A stretch of 64,000 bases of DNA from Channa striata (taxonomy: Eukaryota > Chordata > Actinopteri > Anabantiformes > Channidae), in contig CM065169.1 in NCBI GenBank assembly GCA_033026295.1, positions 9,034,462 through 9,098,461 of the forward strand. Direction: 5' to 3'. Shown one piece after another: positions 15,001-25,307 of the stretch; within the stretch, counting starts at the first letter, position 1; each line of letters begins with the position of its first letter. A model generated the notes under the pieces. The model was not told the origin of the DNA, searched no databases, and was given only the letters and a program-made list of their open reading frames with translations. A program made the position numbers and the translations under genes.

Positions 15001-15517
15001 GCTACTTGTGTCAGACGTGATATGTGCATTTTTTTTCAAGAACAGTGGGTCACACTTTCATTTTTAATACTTTTCACATGCATATTTCATATCCCATCTA
15101 TCTGTTTTTCATCTTTTCTATCTTTTCCATTAGAACTTGGTGATGTTCCTCAGCCTTGTGGTTGCCTGGGTGATCCCAGACGTCCCCAAAAACATAGTGG
15201 AGCAACTCAAACGGGAGAAGAAACTTCTGGTTGACGTCTTCCTGCGGGAAGAGAAAGAAAAATTCCAGCTGATCCAGAGCCTCTTCGCCAAGGACAATGC
15301 CCTCCAACCGGGCAGCAACGTGCTCCAACAGGTCCAGGGTTTACCCACCCCAGGGCGCTCCAGCACTCTACCCTTAGGCCAAACTCAGGCCTTGGTTGGA
15401 GATGGAGGCGGAGCACCGAGGGCAAGATGTAGGGCTGCCAGCTTCAGCCAGTTCACCAGGAAGACGCCCACATCGCCTATGAAGGAAAATGAGAATTCAA
15501 AACACACTGCGGTGTAA
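286..15517 (+). CDS. ano2: Anoctamin-2 (TMEM16B), C-terminal nine exons (partial, 5' end outside window)
   Basis: Anoctamin-2 is a plasma-membrane calcium-activated chloride channel of olfactory neurons and photoreceptor synapses. Nine exons join in phase to the stop: 286-397, 679-736, 843-943, 2859-3001, 5358-5510, 5705-5757, 6699-6877, 14408-14513, 15134-15517. They give about 428 residues, roughly the last 43% of a ~1000-aa family protein. Visible in order: a membrane segment (exon 286), the QNNVFEIG stretch with the first Asn/Glu calcium ligands, a charged linker, PEYMEM (two Glu ligands), a long hydrophobic segment ending NNVIEIRLDAKKF (Glu and Asp ligands), the NGTMHGF extracellular loop, YKDYREPPW, and a last helix ending WVIPDVPKNI. 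The tail ends KHTAV, a class I PDZ ligand like the mammalian ANO2 ending. ANO1 is the main alternative; the SKQYW segment and the HT-x-V terminus favour ANO2. A teleost a/b duplicate cannot be told apart here. Confidence 0.95.
679..736 (+). CDS. ano2: ano2 exon
   Basis: A 58-nt exon between ttctgcag and gtttgt. It completes the Arg codon and reads FAGRPGNYTYVFNNYRMEE, which corresponds to the FVGRPGDYVYIFRSFRMEE stretch of anoctamin-1/2. Confidence 0.95.
843..943 (+). CDS. ano2: ano2 exon with first calcium ligands
   Basis: Reads CAPGGCLIELCIQLSIIMLG then KQLIQNNVFEIGIP. The first Asn of QNN and the Glu of VFEIG match the Asn650/Glu654 calcium ligands of mouse TMEM16A. The Gly of IMLGK is the known hinge position. 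Donor is gtaagt. Confidence 0.95.
944..2858 (+). other. ano2 intron
   Basis: AT-rich intron between the QNNVFEIG exon and the linker exon. It contains a perfect 11-bp inverted repeat at 2590-2617. I see no exon or recognisable transposon. Confidence 0.8.
2590..2617. repeat. Perfect inverted repeat, 11-bp arms
   Basis: TGCATATATGT and ACATATATGCA separated by 6 nt (GTGTAT), in an ano2 intron. Confidence 0.85.
2859..3001 (+). CDS. ano2: ano2 exon, charged linker and PEYMEM ligands
   Basis: The acceptor cctgacag is followed by a lysine-rich cytoplasmic linker (KKLVRALKDKGSAEKEKEEE), then WNLDYALVAFEGLTPEYMEM. The two Glu residues of EYME match calcium ligands Glu702/Glu705 of mouse TMEM16A. 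The donor gtgagt splits an Ile codon after its first base. Confidence 0.95.
3002..5357 (+). other. ano2 intron
   Basis: AT-rich intron. A small tandem repeat (period about 9, core taatgata) lies at 4133-4155. Nothing else is recognised; open frames here show no family resemblance. Confidence 0.8.
4133..4155 (+). repeat. Short tandem repeat (period about 9)
   Basis: Three near-identical copies of a taatgata-cored unit in an ano2 intron. Confidence 0.7.
5358..5510 (+). CDS. ano2: ano2 exon, pore helix and last calcium ligands
   Basis: Between ctcttgcag and gtaagc. Reads IQFGFVSLFVASFPLAPLFA, then LLNNVIEIRLDAKKFVTELR. Glu and Asp of EIRLD match the Glu734/Asp738 ligands. This block is nearly invariant between anoctamin-1 and -2. 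Confidence 0.95.
5705..5757 (+). CDS. ano2: ano2 exon (53 nt)
   Basis: Short exon between tttcttcag and gtaagt, reading IWYNILSGMGKFSVIIN after completing a Gly codon. It corresponds to the GIWYNILRGIGKLAVIIN stretch of mammalian anoctamins. Confidence 0.93.
5758..6698 (+). other. ano2 intron
   Basis: A 941-nt intron of AT-rich unique-looking sequence. No feature recognised. Confidence 0.75.
6699..6877 (+). CDS. ano2: ano2 exon, extracellular loop
   Basis: Reads AFVISFTSDFIPRLVYQYMY, then SPNGTMHGFIDHTLSYFNVS and a divergent loop to DITFCR. The loop holds N-glycosylation sequons (NGT, NVS). The donor gtaaaa is followed 7 nt later by a 13-unit CA repeat. Confidence 0.95.
6885..6910 (+). repeat. 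(CA)13 beside an ano2 donor
   Basis: Pure CA repeat starting 7 nt downstream of the exon 6699-6877 donor. Confidence 0.95.
9885..9908. repeat. Perfect inverted repeat, 10-bp arms
   Basis: GCTTTTATAC, loop AAAA, GTATAAAAGC, in an ano2 intron. Confidence 0.85.
10185..10400 (-). mobile_element. Degenerate SINE / SINE-like repeat, reverse orientation
   Basis: Read on plus it gives CTCAAAGCGCTTTACACTG, a CA tract, TACACTGATGGGGGAGCTGC, GTGTCTTGCTCAAGGACA and a decayed B-box complement (ggaatcaaacc). This is the reversed order of a common teleost SINE whose body reads CCTTGGGCAAGACAC. It lies within an ano2 intron. Confidence 0.7.
10257..10275 (+). repeat. CA microsatellite
   Basis: About 9 CA units, part of the reversed SINE-like repeat at 10185-10400. 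Confidence 0.9.
11727..11742 (+). repeat. AC microsatellite
   Basis: Eight AC units in an ano2 intron. Confidence 0.9.
12023..12052 (+). repeat. CA microsatellite
   Basis: Fifteen CA units in an ano2 intron. Confidence 0.95.
12871..12927 (+). mobile_element. 3' end of a fish retroelement with TTATC tail
   Basis: AATTTCCCCACTGTGGGATT, then AATAAAGTTCTATC and TTATC repeats. This is a widespread teleost retroelement end that finishes in a short tandem repeat. Confidence 0.55.
14408..14513 (+). CDS. ano2: ano2 exon
   Basis: After a 7.5-kb intron, the acceptor gttctag leads into YKDYREPPWSPDAYQFSKQY, then WCVLAARLAFVILFQ (last membrane region). The donor gtatga leaves the reading frame in phase 0. 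Confidence 0.95.
14514..15133 (+). other. ano2 last intron
   Basis: A 620-nt intron with a weak pyrimidine tract and tag acceptor before the terminal exon. No other feature seen. Confidence 0.75.
15134..15517 (+). CDS. ano2: ano2 terminal exon, cytoplasmic C-tail
   Basis: Starts NLVMFLSLVVAWVIPDVPKN, then a charged helix (EQLKREKKLLVDVFLREEKE) as in ANO2. After about residue 55 the tail (Pro/Gly/Gln-rich, then RARCRAASFSQFTRK) is longer and more diverged than the mammalian tail. It ends HTAV-stop. The SRAAS-like patch and the last four residues resemble human ANO2, which ends HTNV. Confidence 0.94.
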   Translation, partial: NLVMFLSLVVAWVIPDVPKNIVEQLKREKKLLVDVFLREEKEKFQLIQSLFAKDNALQPGSNVLQQVQGLPTPGRSSTLPLGQTQALVGDGGGAPRARCRAASFSQFTRKTPTSPMKENENSKHTAV

Positions 15518-15808
15518 CATAACACACACCTCTGTGGGGCTTCTCCAGCTGGGCCTCAGATGGATTCCTTGGGTGATTCGGGCTGTGTATGTCTTTGCCT
15601 GTGTCTCTTGTGTCCTATTTTGTGTGACACAGTAGTCAGTGCTGTGATAAAAACAAGCACAGGCTAATATTGAACATGAAATAGGAACTTATTGGTTTGA
15701 GTGTGGTTGAATGTGCTATGCCCACACTGGTTGAATGGGTGTGTTGCTGTTCCTCTTCGCACCAACTGTTCACCTTATTAAGTGTTATAATTTTTACTTT
15801 TTGGTAAA

Positions 15809-15814
15809 AATAAA
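15809..15814 (+). promoter_or_regulatory. ano2: Polyadenylation signal AATAAA (proximal)
   Basis: Canonical hexamer 292 nt after the ano2 stop. No strong GU-rich element follows, so this may be a weak proximal site. Confidence 0.45.
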
Positions 15815-17441
15815 CGATTCAGCGAGGCCCATTAGCTTCATAGCGTAGACAAGCAATAATTACCTTATTAGGCTGAACAATCAAATATTGCAAGAACCTG
15901 GAAGATACTGGAGACAAAGAAAGAACTTTGAACTAATGGAAAGATTCAGAACTGGACACATGATCACCATAAACTGACAACGGACAGTGTGGCTCTCTTC
16001 TAATGCTGGGGACGTTCAGAATTCTTAATGTGCTTTATGTATTTCTGTTTTTAACTGAATCTGTAGCAGCTACTACATTCCATATTTTCAGTGCATCATA
16101 GGCCACCGTAAACACATAGAAAAGCCTTCATTTTTTCTCATTTTCTCCACGGAGTTCGGGAAACACTTTGAATCCACTTTACAGAAATTGTATTGTCTGT
16201 CGATACGCCTCTGCTGCTCATTGTTTTTCTACAGCCTTCCCTACGTATTGATGGATGGACGCCTCTGCCAATGTGGCACGTCGCTGTACGCCACTCACAA
16301 CTTCCACGATATAAGTTTAGAATTAGATGAATATGGACACAAATACTTCATCAGCATTCCTTCATTTTTAAATACCAGACTGTATACCTTGACATTTCTG
16401 AGCTGTATCATGCTCAAAGGAAGTTTTTGGTGTCACTCTACTTGTAGCAGCCATGTTGGAAGTCAGCTGTTGAGAAACAGACTGTAAAGAGATTATATTT
16501 TGTATAACTCAACATTGATACATCTAATCAGGTATATGTTTAAATCATTTCAGCTTGTAAGCTAGCTAAAATACCATCTGGTCTAGCTATATAATATGTA
16601 TTCTGTAGTTGGTAACAACTTATAAAACATACTAATTAAATTAGCTTTGAATGTTAAAGTCAAACTGAAATTAAAATTTTCCTTACTTTTTGTGCAATGA
16701 AATATAAATTATAATGATATACGATAATTTTTTTTTTCTTTTTTGAGTTTGTAAGCTCCAGGATTAGCAGGGTTTTGTTTTGGCTGATATTTAAGGGCCG
16801 GTGTTGCTAAAAGACACACTGTCAACTGTGTGCTCCATATAATACCCGACAAATTTCTCTCTTTCTTAATAAGGAGGTGAAGGCGGCTCCGTACGCGATG
16901 GAAGACTTGATCGTGCTGCCAAGGTGTCTTGTTGACTGACTGCAGACATTTATGCATATACAGATATGTGGGTGTATACACTCGTACATACACTTTTATT
17001 GGAATGAAAAGACGTTACATCACACACACTTGTTTTAACGTCGTCATGCCGACACGCTGTAAACATTCAGTGCTGATACACACTGTATTTCCAATGCAAC
17101 ATAAGATCTGTCTGCTCCATAAGGGCTCAGTGACAGACTGTTAATTTTTTAATGTATTCACATGGACTTTAGGGCAAAAAAGTTGTGATAGTGATGTTAC
17201 ATTGATTTCTGTCATTTAAGAAGCGAAATGTTCATTCCTACCAGATTCTTACCTTACTTAAGCTGCTGTAGAAGTTCCTAAATACATGATTGATGGGTGA
17301 TAAAATAATTTTATATGTTGTGTGATCTGTTTGCTTTCATGTCAGTGATCTGTCCTTTTAATTTATTTTTATTTTATTGTCCTGTCTAACTATATTGCCC
17401 CGTTTAGGGATTGCCTGACCAAAAGGAAAATACTCAACGAT

Positions 17442-17447
17442 AATAAA
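17442..17447 (+). promoter_or_regulatory. ano2: Polyadenylation signal AATAAA (distal)
   Basis: Canonical hexamer followed about 20-40 nt later by a GU-rich stretch (tctgtgcgtgttggaatgtg), the usual layout of an efficient cleavage site. This is the better candidate for the main ano2 3' end. Confidence 0.5.
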
Positions 17448-20400
17448 TTTCAAGGCTGAAGCAGGCTTCTGTGCGTGTTGGAATGTGGCATTCCAGACAA
17501 AATTTTGCCGACCTTTTTGTTATTGTCGAGGTTTGTGATTTTTTTTTAACAGCTTTTCTTTAAAAAAATGTTTGTATGATCCTCAGAGGGGTTGAAATAA
17601 TTGCCGCGACTGCAAATTCCTGGAGGGACTGGTAAAATATTCACTGACTGTATGGACATAGAAGTGTTTTTTACAGCGAATTTTAAATGTATTTTTGTCT
17701 CAGGTATATGTTTCCGTATGCTGCGTTCACTTACTTTGTAGCCCTTGATAATGTTTTGACCTCAGATCTGGTGAACGTGATCTTGCTGGAACCTTCACTT
17801 TTTCCCATTGATTTGTTTTTATTTCCTCTTGTTTTCCCAGTACTAAAAAAAATATTACAAAAAGTGGTCTGCCCATTCTGGCTGCAGTTGTAAGTTTCTG
17901 TCACCTGGTGGTCAGATTTATTAAGCACCTGTAAATGTCATGTTTTGATTCATCCTATACTTGTTAGGATCAAATAAATAGAGCAGTTTATTAAATTTTT
18001 CGCCCATACAATAATAAATCATGCTGTGAGGATACTAATAGCTGCTTCAAAGTAGTAAAGCAAATTAATATTTTTGAATGAGCCCAGAGAAGGCAGGACA
18101 ATTTCTGGACCTTGTTTATATTTGGATGATTCTTTGCATGATAGTTTTTACTTGCATTTGTGGATGCAGCAGCGACCTGTGTTCCCTGACAGTGGTTTTC
18201 AAAAGTGTTCCAGATAGAGGAGACGTTATTTATTTTTAATCTAGTGCCGCCTGTAGGTCCTGAAGATGACGACCGTTCGATATTGACTTTCAGCCTTTTG
18301 GCTACAGAGATTTCTATGATTTCTCTGATTATTTTGGTACTGTTATATACTGCAGATGATAAACCATTTTGCTTTCAGAAACATTGCTCTTAAGGCTTTT
18401 CCAGAGTGATGATGCTCAACCCGTCTTTACTTCCGAAAAGCATTTCTGGGAAGTTCTTTGTATACTTTTAGAGTCAGTAATAGTGTTTAAACGATTTGCT
18501 TTGTTTTTTATGTATTTTCATACCTGTATTTTACAGGTTTTATTTCAACCACCATCCTCAAGCTTCGGATTTCATCACTGCATCCAGTAACCACTATCTG
18601 TTGTTATGGGCCAGTAGTAGTAGACTCAGTAAGTCTGTCTCATGCAATATCAGACACTGCACCGTCTTTGGTCTTTGCACAAACATAAATGCTTATGGTT
18701 AAACTTATATAAGAAGGAGAGGGATAGGGAGTGATCATATGAAGGGTTAAAACATTAATAACTTACCAGCGACTAAATGGGCCTAAACATTGACTGAAAA
18801 TAAAAATGAATCACGGACTGTTGTCCTGGTGTTTTGTCACCCTACACCTGTCATCCCTACAGCGTCTTAGTTGCCGATAAACTACATCACCAAATCTAGT
18901 TAGTAACATTACGGACAGTTTATATTTCTGCTTTTTTTTTTATTAAATGCTTTCAGAGAACAAATGAACCCAGTTCAGTTCAGTGAACTGCTCTCTAGGA
19001 AAAAGCTTCTGTGCTTTAATGATGATGTCATAACCCCAGAAATGTTGAGTGGAAATTTCCTTTGCCAAATCTGGATGTGCTGCACACGTTCTCTCTTCAT
19101 ACATCTAATCTGCCTGATCTACTGAGTATATGTGTGTGTTACAGGCCTCCAGCGTGAGTGACCTGGAGTGATAATGTGTCCTGGTTTGGACAGGAAAAAG
19201 CAGAGACAGGAGACGTGAGCTGTGTTTGTTCAGCAGGCTGTTATCTGTCTTTATTAAACAGCCTTCTTGTTCTCATTAGACTCTTCTGTTCTGTGATCAC
19301 ATTTTCTCTCTCACGAGTTAATGTCCTGTAAGTAAGAAATACACGGCTTCGGGAAACACAGTTCAGTGCTGTTGGAAAATGTCAAACCACCAAAGTATCG
19401 TGTAAAATGTATATCTGACCCACATTTGTTCTCACTTATTTTCCCCAAACACTGCATCAGTAACTCTGGTTCAGCCTATTGACCAACTTTTATGTTTTGC
19501 AGCTTTTTTTTCCTAAATACTAATACTGCTGTACACAGTAGCATAGTTGGAAGCTTAAAACATTTCTCAAACACAATAATCTGATTGAAGGAGCTCAAAC
19601 ACTGAAACAACTGTGTGAAATCTAGACATGCAAACAACTACTCAATTAAATGTGAACTTTAATGCTATAAATGTGCACAAGCCGTGGACCTAACACATAA
19701 ACTTACAGAAGGGAAGTCGCACTTCCTCTCTCACAGGGTCCTGAGCGTTGGCATTACTGTACGCCACTGAGCTGCAGCGTCCCGGGGGTGGTTGGACGTG
19801 GCTTGTGGTAGGGTCATGGTGGAGCTTTAAGAGGTGACCAGTGAAGATCGAGTTACAACTAGAAATAGAAACAATATGATGGAAAAGTTCAAATTAAAGG
19901 GAATTGCAGACCTGTAGAGTGGACGCGATGCAGTGGACTGTCACATGAAGGAGGGTAAACAGGAGGAAATATGTGGATCCACAGACTCACCTCAAACATT
20001 ACGTCACATGCCAGGTCATTTCTTGCACTTGCTATTGATGTTGTTGCTTAAAGACTTTGCCTGTGCTGCGACTTGTGAACTTTTTCCTTGAGCTGTAAAT
20101 GTCAGTGTGAGGACGCGTTCACATAAATCCAGCGTGTTTGTGGACAGCTGATGTTCTTCCCCTCTTGCAGGTTTTGTTATCAAACCCTCAGGTGATCGAT
20201 GGATGTGGAACACGGGGTCCAAGCTCCTCCCGCCCTGATTGGTCTGCTGTCAGACTGTTTAATCTGAACGTGCCCAGGGTCTGTAAGTTGTGCTCATGAT
20301 GATTTCATTTTTCATTCACCTTTTAAAATCATATCACTAAACAAATGAGTCGTTTTGGCTTCTAGAGGACCTTTGCTGCTTTGTCAGTGTGTTGGCAGAT

Positions 20401-21877
20401 TTTCCATCGCAGTGATAAATTATTTCTAAGAAAATATAAAAGTCATTGTTCATTTTCAACACTCTTTTGTGTTTGTGTATGTTTTTTTTTTTTTGCTGCC
20501 TGTGGCTAATTCCTTGCCTGCCCTGATGTGTCTAAAATCTCTATTAACCTTTCGCTTTTACTTTTTCTACTTTTCCAGGAAGATGCACAAACACTTTGAG
20601 AAGCAAAGGTCGAAACATTCTACTCCCCTAATAAAATCAGCAAGTGATAATGGTCGAGCTGATTTTAACCACTTTTGAGTAATTAAAGGGAATGTGTTGG
20701 TGAAGGTTCTCCGTTGACCGAATGTTCTTAGCTACCAGCTCTACAGATGTGGCAGAGATAAACAGATTTGTTCATGCGTGAACTGTTTTTTCTTTGTCTT
20801 TACAATAGTCCTGTTTCACCCGCCTCCTTGTGCAAGATCATCACATTGTGAGACAATTTTGTGTAAGTTATTTATGTATTTATGTTTAGGCTTTGCAATA
20901 TAATGATGTGATCACTAGGTTTGTATTTTTAAAAATGTGAATTGTTCAGAATAATATACCTAGTAGTACTACATACAGTAAGTAATTGTACTTTTTTTAG
21001 ATTCTACATTTTCATCGTTTATAGAATTGTCACGATAGAGTTGTTTGAAAAATAATGCATGCTGATAAGTCTACTAATAGTTTAGCTTTGTTTTTGTTAT
21101 CAACTTAATTTATTGAGTTGAGTGTTATCTCAATACTTCATTCAATTCAATTCATAATTTTAAATTAGAAATCAAGTCAGAAGACTTGTTGTTTATAAGT
21201 GCTGGCAATAACAGCTCGCAAAATTAAAGGCAGACCTGAAAGTTCGCCATGATGTCACATAATAACAATAATTAATAATTATGATATAATACTTACTATG
21301 CCACAAAATGTCATCTCATTATTGAACCAAAAGAATTCCGTCAAAAAGTCACCTATGACACCATATTTATAGGATGATAAGAACTGATGATGCCCTGTCG
21401 AGTGGTGTCACGTCAACTGAAATGAAGAAAAGAAGGAATGATCGAGTCCGGGGTTTATGTGTTTGGTATTTATGACTTCATTTAATTTCATTCGACCATC
21501 TATAACTGGGAAGGTGTTGAGATGTACAGTGCAGGTAAAGCTGTTGCTTTAGCCGATTAACCAGAAAAACCTTTGCACACAGTGAAAAGTCTTATTTGGA
21601 GAAATATTGTGAAAAGCAAGTGGGAGAAAGTAAGTGGATGACAAGAAGGGGGGAGACGGTTCAAGTTCCTACTGTACGTGTGTCCTCCAGCATTAAGATG
21701 GACAATAATATACTGTACTTGGAGGTTGGACGTCGGATACTGTTTTCTTCTCTCTCTCCATCTCTGTCAACAGCTTTTATCTTTTACCTCTTTAATATCC
21801 AGATGAAAGAGTTCTATAGAAACCAGTGTGAATTCTTTCATGTGTCACTCAGAGAAATGCCCCAGGCCACACCTTAT

Positions 21878-21878
<1 letters not shown>

Positions 21879-21930
<52 letters not shown>
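21879..21930 (+). repeat. CA microsatellite (longest in window)
   Basis: 26 uninterrupted CA units. It creates spurious His-Thr and Val-Cys open frames. Confidence 0.95.
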
Positions 21931-21931
<1 letters not shown>

Positions 21932-24289
21932 CCAGCCTCCACAGGCTGATACATGCAGACTCATTGTAAATCTGCACTCATATGCCCACACAGGCAAAAC
22001 ATAACACATGCACACCTTAAGATGTGTGCACATAGAGTTATGCATTTTTACAGACACGCCCTTTACTCTGCATCTGTGTAAATACATTCACTTTGAAGTG
22101 TCTGTGTATGACTGCAGCTCTTTTGAAACATCACCTTTACCCTGACGGAACTTCTCCCCATAGAAATGATGAAGATACAGTATGTACATAAGCTCCTGTC
22201 AATATTTGCACACGTTTGTTTTACTGTTCAAATAATTAAAGTATTTACATTTGATGTTCACATTTTCAATAGCGGTTTTATCTGTTTTATGGACATTCTG
22301 ATGTTCATACTAACAGCAAACAAGCAGCGTATTAGTCTAGTAGGTGAATTTTGGAGAGACGCCATGGAAATGTAGCTGTGCATGTTTCTTTGTCACTAAT
22401 CAGACTTGGGAGGATTTCCCGCAACAAGTAAACATCAAACAGACGGCTCCGGGGACCAAAGAGTCAACCTGTCAGGAGAGTTCAGGATGAGGAGGCGGAA
22501 TGTCTGAGCCAATCACCTGGTCTTTATCCGACTGAGCTGCATTGCACTCGGTGAAGACCACCCAGACAAAACCTGTCGGTGCCGCTCACAGGTGCCTTTC
22601 CTTTGTCTCCTGACACGTCGGACACATTTTTATGTCAAGTTCTACTCACACCTGAGCTTTTTCTCCCGACACGCAAAACGTTGTTTACAGTACGCGGCAT
22701 GTGCTCTTGTTTCTGTTATCAATGCCACAATGCAACGCTCCCCGTTGAAGGATGAAAAAAATGACCATTGCTCAAACAGCTGTTGTCTAAAATGTCAATT
22801 GGCTGCTCACTATTCAGTGAACTAGTGTCCATTTTATAGCAAGCAGTGCCTGGGTGAGTCGTTGGGGATTTCAGATACAGTCACTCTTCCTTTCCATGTA
22901 AATCAGTGTTCTCCACCCAATCACAACAACCTGTGTTTTGAGTGTGTCTCTCATTTTATTTATTGCCTATTAAGGTGCCAAAATGTCATTCCATTCATTG
23001 TTCATTGTTCTATTGAGCTCATTAGGAGCTGTCAGAGCACTGTGCACATCTGTAGTTTGACTTTTCAATGCAAGAATCACAAAAACATTGTCCAAGAGAT
23101 AAAAGACGATTTCGGATTACACAATATAGAGCTGAGCTCTTTCAGAGACATTACGAATGAGCAAGTGAGACAAGGACACATTATTCAGGACACATTCTCA
23201 TCCCGGTGTTAAAGTAAGTGTGTTTGAATTTTCCCTTCGTCCGGTCTAATTAAAAGCAGAAGTGCAAAGACAAAGAATGTCACTGGAAGTTGACTTCATG
23301 TTTATCTGTCCGCTTTATTTTGGATTCTATCTCCCTCGTAGTTCTTTGTTTATTTACGCAAACTTATTAAAATTAAAGCAGAGGCTTGGTATCTGAATGC
23401 AATGTTCACTATTCCTTTTAGATTAGGCTTTAACTTGTAGCAAATTTAAAAAATGAAAACATCTAATCGTCCAAAAAAGCATCGGCCTGCTCTGTGTGGA
23501 CTAATGTTTGGCCACTACAGGGCAGGAGAACTCCAAGCTGACTGCCCCCGAGTCACACTGGTGAAAGTTGTGCTTCCCCGACTGCAAGCAAATCAATAAG
23601 TGAGCGACTGGATCCTTAAAAAACAAGGTCAAACACTTTCTTACTTCTGGCATCTCATTTTTGGTGTCGACCAAACTGACTGACCCCGAACCCTTCGTAT
23701 TTATTAATCACTCTCCTGTTTCTGTTTTCTTCATCTTCTCCTGCCTCCTGTTTCCCGTAGAAGGATGCAGTGACCTGAAGCTCTTAAATCATATTTAGAC
23801 AGACACGCCTGCCACGTGAATGCACACGTATAGTTAGACAGACGCAAGTGTAAATACACAAAAACACAACCTGGCCACAGTCGTGCGAACACGCAGACGT
23901 TTGACTGAAGGCATCAACAAATGGCTGCACATGCGGTAGATCACTGCACCTACGGCTGAGCTAAATCACTGAGAGGCTCAACTCGTGGACCATTACTCAT
24001 TACGAGCCGCCTTCTGTCTACAAAATATTTCAAGGTAAATTCCACAGAGATTGTTGCTGCAGGCGTCTGACTGAGCTGAGCTGAAGTGCACTGGGCACGT
24101 GCAGCCAATGATTGATGGAAGTCACTGAGATTATTTTCACTACTGACATGGGATTTGAGGTGATCATAAAATGGTGATTGTCAGATATTACAGCCCATTA
24201 TTTTTATGTCTTCGCCTTGTGTTAGCTGTGGCTGGAGGCTTTATGTTTTTTGAATTGTCTTTCTCCTTCTTGTGAGTGTCATATGTAGA

Positions 24290-24516
24290 AAATGTCACGA
24301 GGGGATTTCTTCAAATTTGGCACAAACTCCACTTGGACTCAAGGCTGAACTGATTAAATGTTGGTGGTCAAAGGTCAAAGGCGTCGTGACCTCAAGTCTG
24401 TTCCATTCTCATCAACACAGGAGCTCAGTAATAACTAGACGGAATTTCATTGTATCTGGCACATAAGTCCGCTTGGACTCATGGATGAACTGATTAGAAT
24501 ATGAGTCTGGACAAAC
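24290..24516 (+). repeat. Fish dispersed repeat, two related half-units
   Basis: The blocks CAAATTTGGCACAAACTCCA / CTTGGACTCAAGGCTGAACT and TGTATCTGGCACATAAGTCC / GCTTGGACTCATGGATGAAC are diverged copies of one unit about 145 nt apart. The first is followed by GGTGGTCAAAGGTCAAAGGC. This repeat type is common in percomorph fish. Confidence 0.6.
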
Positions 24517-24927
24517 GTGCCTATAAACTGCAACTTGGCAGCTTGATGGAGCCGTACAACTGTTTTAGTCTAAGGTGGAGTGGACTGCTATTCTCTTCAT
24601 TCCCGCATTGACAAATGTCCTCTCACTTTGTCCTCTCAAGCCTCTTAAATCCAAACCATGATCACAGCTTATTATCGTAACCATGGCGATGAAGGTCCAG
24701 AATGCCTGCTGCCGGGTGGATGTGGATTTCAGGTCATCCAATCTGAAAAACGCTGGAACTTTCATTCTCGCATGTGTTGGCCTAATGTTTGCTCGACCCA
24801 ACTCTTTGGCCTTGTGGCTTTAGTATAAGAAAACACAAACAGAAGTTTGTAATCCGTTCCACAGATGTTTCGGAGCCTATAAGTCCCCGAGAGTTTGGCA
24901 GCTTGTCCTCTAACAACACTGAAGGTG

Positions 24928-24933
24928 TTTATT
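24928..24933 (-). promoter_or_regulatory. Polyadenylation signal for the coiled-coil gene
   Basis: AATAAA on the minus strand about 285 nt after the TAG stop, the first canonical hexamer met downstream. Confidence 0.45.
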
Positions 24934-25217
24934 CAGCTTTAGGCCTGGATTGTGGATTTGTCCTGTTTAACTAACAATTCTTCATCTACTCTTTGTTCCT
25001 GTCGCAAAAGCTGAAACTAGTTTCAGAGTGGTGGGAGAAGTTGTCACGTCCTTTACCTCTACAGTGTAACTGGACCACGAGTCAGTCTCAGTGTATTGTG
25101 ATTTTATGACACTTAATTGGACCAGTGTGGCATCATCATTTTTACTGTTACTAACATTACATTCACAGTACGTCAGTGCACACGGTGTGTGGTTGCTGCT
25201 GGTGTCCTGTAGTGCAG

Positions 25218-25307
25218 CTACATCCGGGTGAGGAGCTGGTTGGGTGGGAGGCTGGCCGCCTCGCTCTCCAGTCGCGCCTCCTCTGCCAGCACCTTCCTCT
25301 GAAACTC
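25218..25307 (-). CDS. Coiled-coil gene, terminal coding exon
   Basis: The acceptor ttgtcccgcag is followed by EFQRKVLAEEARLESEAASL, PPNQLLTRM and a TAG stop at 25218-25220. GC content is higher than in the surrounding DNA, as in the other exons of this gene. Confidence 0.8.
   Translation of the reverse strand, partial: EFQRKVLAEEARLESEAASLPPNQLLTRM

Larger units (their letters stand above)
15518..17465 (+). other. ano2: ano2 3' untranslated region (inferred extent)
   Basis: Follows the TAA stop. Two AATAAA hexamers (15809 and 17442) give possible short and long 3' UTRs of roughly 0.3 and 1.95 kb. No protein-coding signal. Extent is inferred from the hexamers only. Confidence 0.5.
17466..24927. 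other. Intergenic region between ano2 and the coiled-coil gene
   Basis: No exon-like sequence recognised on either strand. It contains a 26-unit CA repeat (21879-21930) and a diverged fish dispersed repeat (24290-24516). A locally GC-richer, CpG-containing block lies near 22400-22720. The longest open frame (22862-23212) shows no codon or motif support. Confidence 0.65.

Noticed and set aside
20016..20222. 68-aa minus-strand frame as an extra coiled-coil-gene exon
   Set aside because: The gene already ends with a stop at 25218 and a poly(A) signal at 24928; the frame has no splice-compatible ends.
21845..22087. Val-Cys / His-Thr repeat proteins
   Set aside because: Direct translation of the CA/GT microsatellite; the same applies to frames at 6720, 30167 and 41165-41419.
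22862..23212. 116-aa plus-strand frame
   Set aside because: No recognisable domain, high Cys/His/Ile scatter typical of non-coding frames, and no splice or promoter context.
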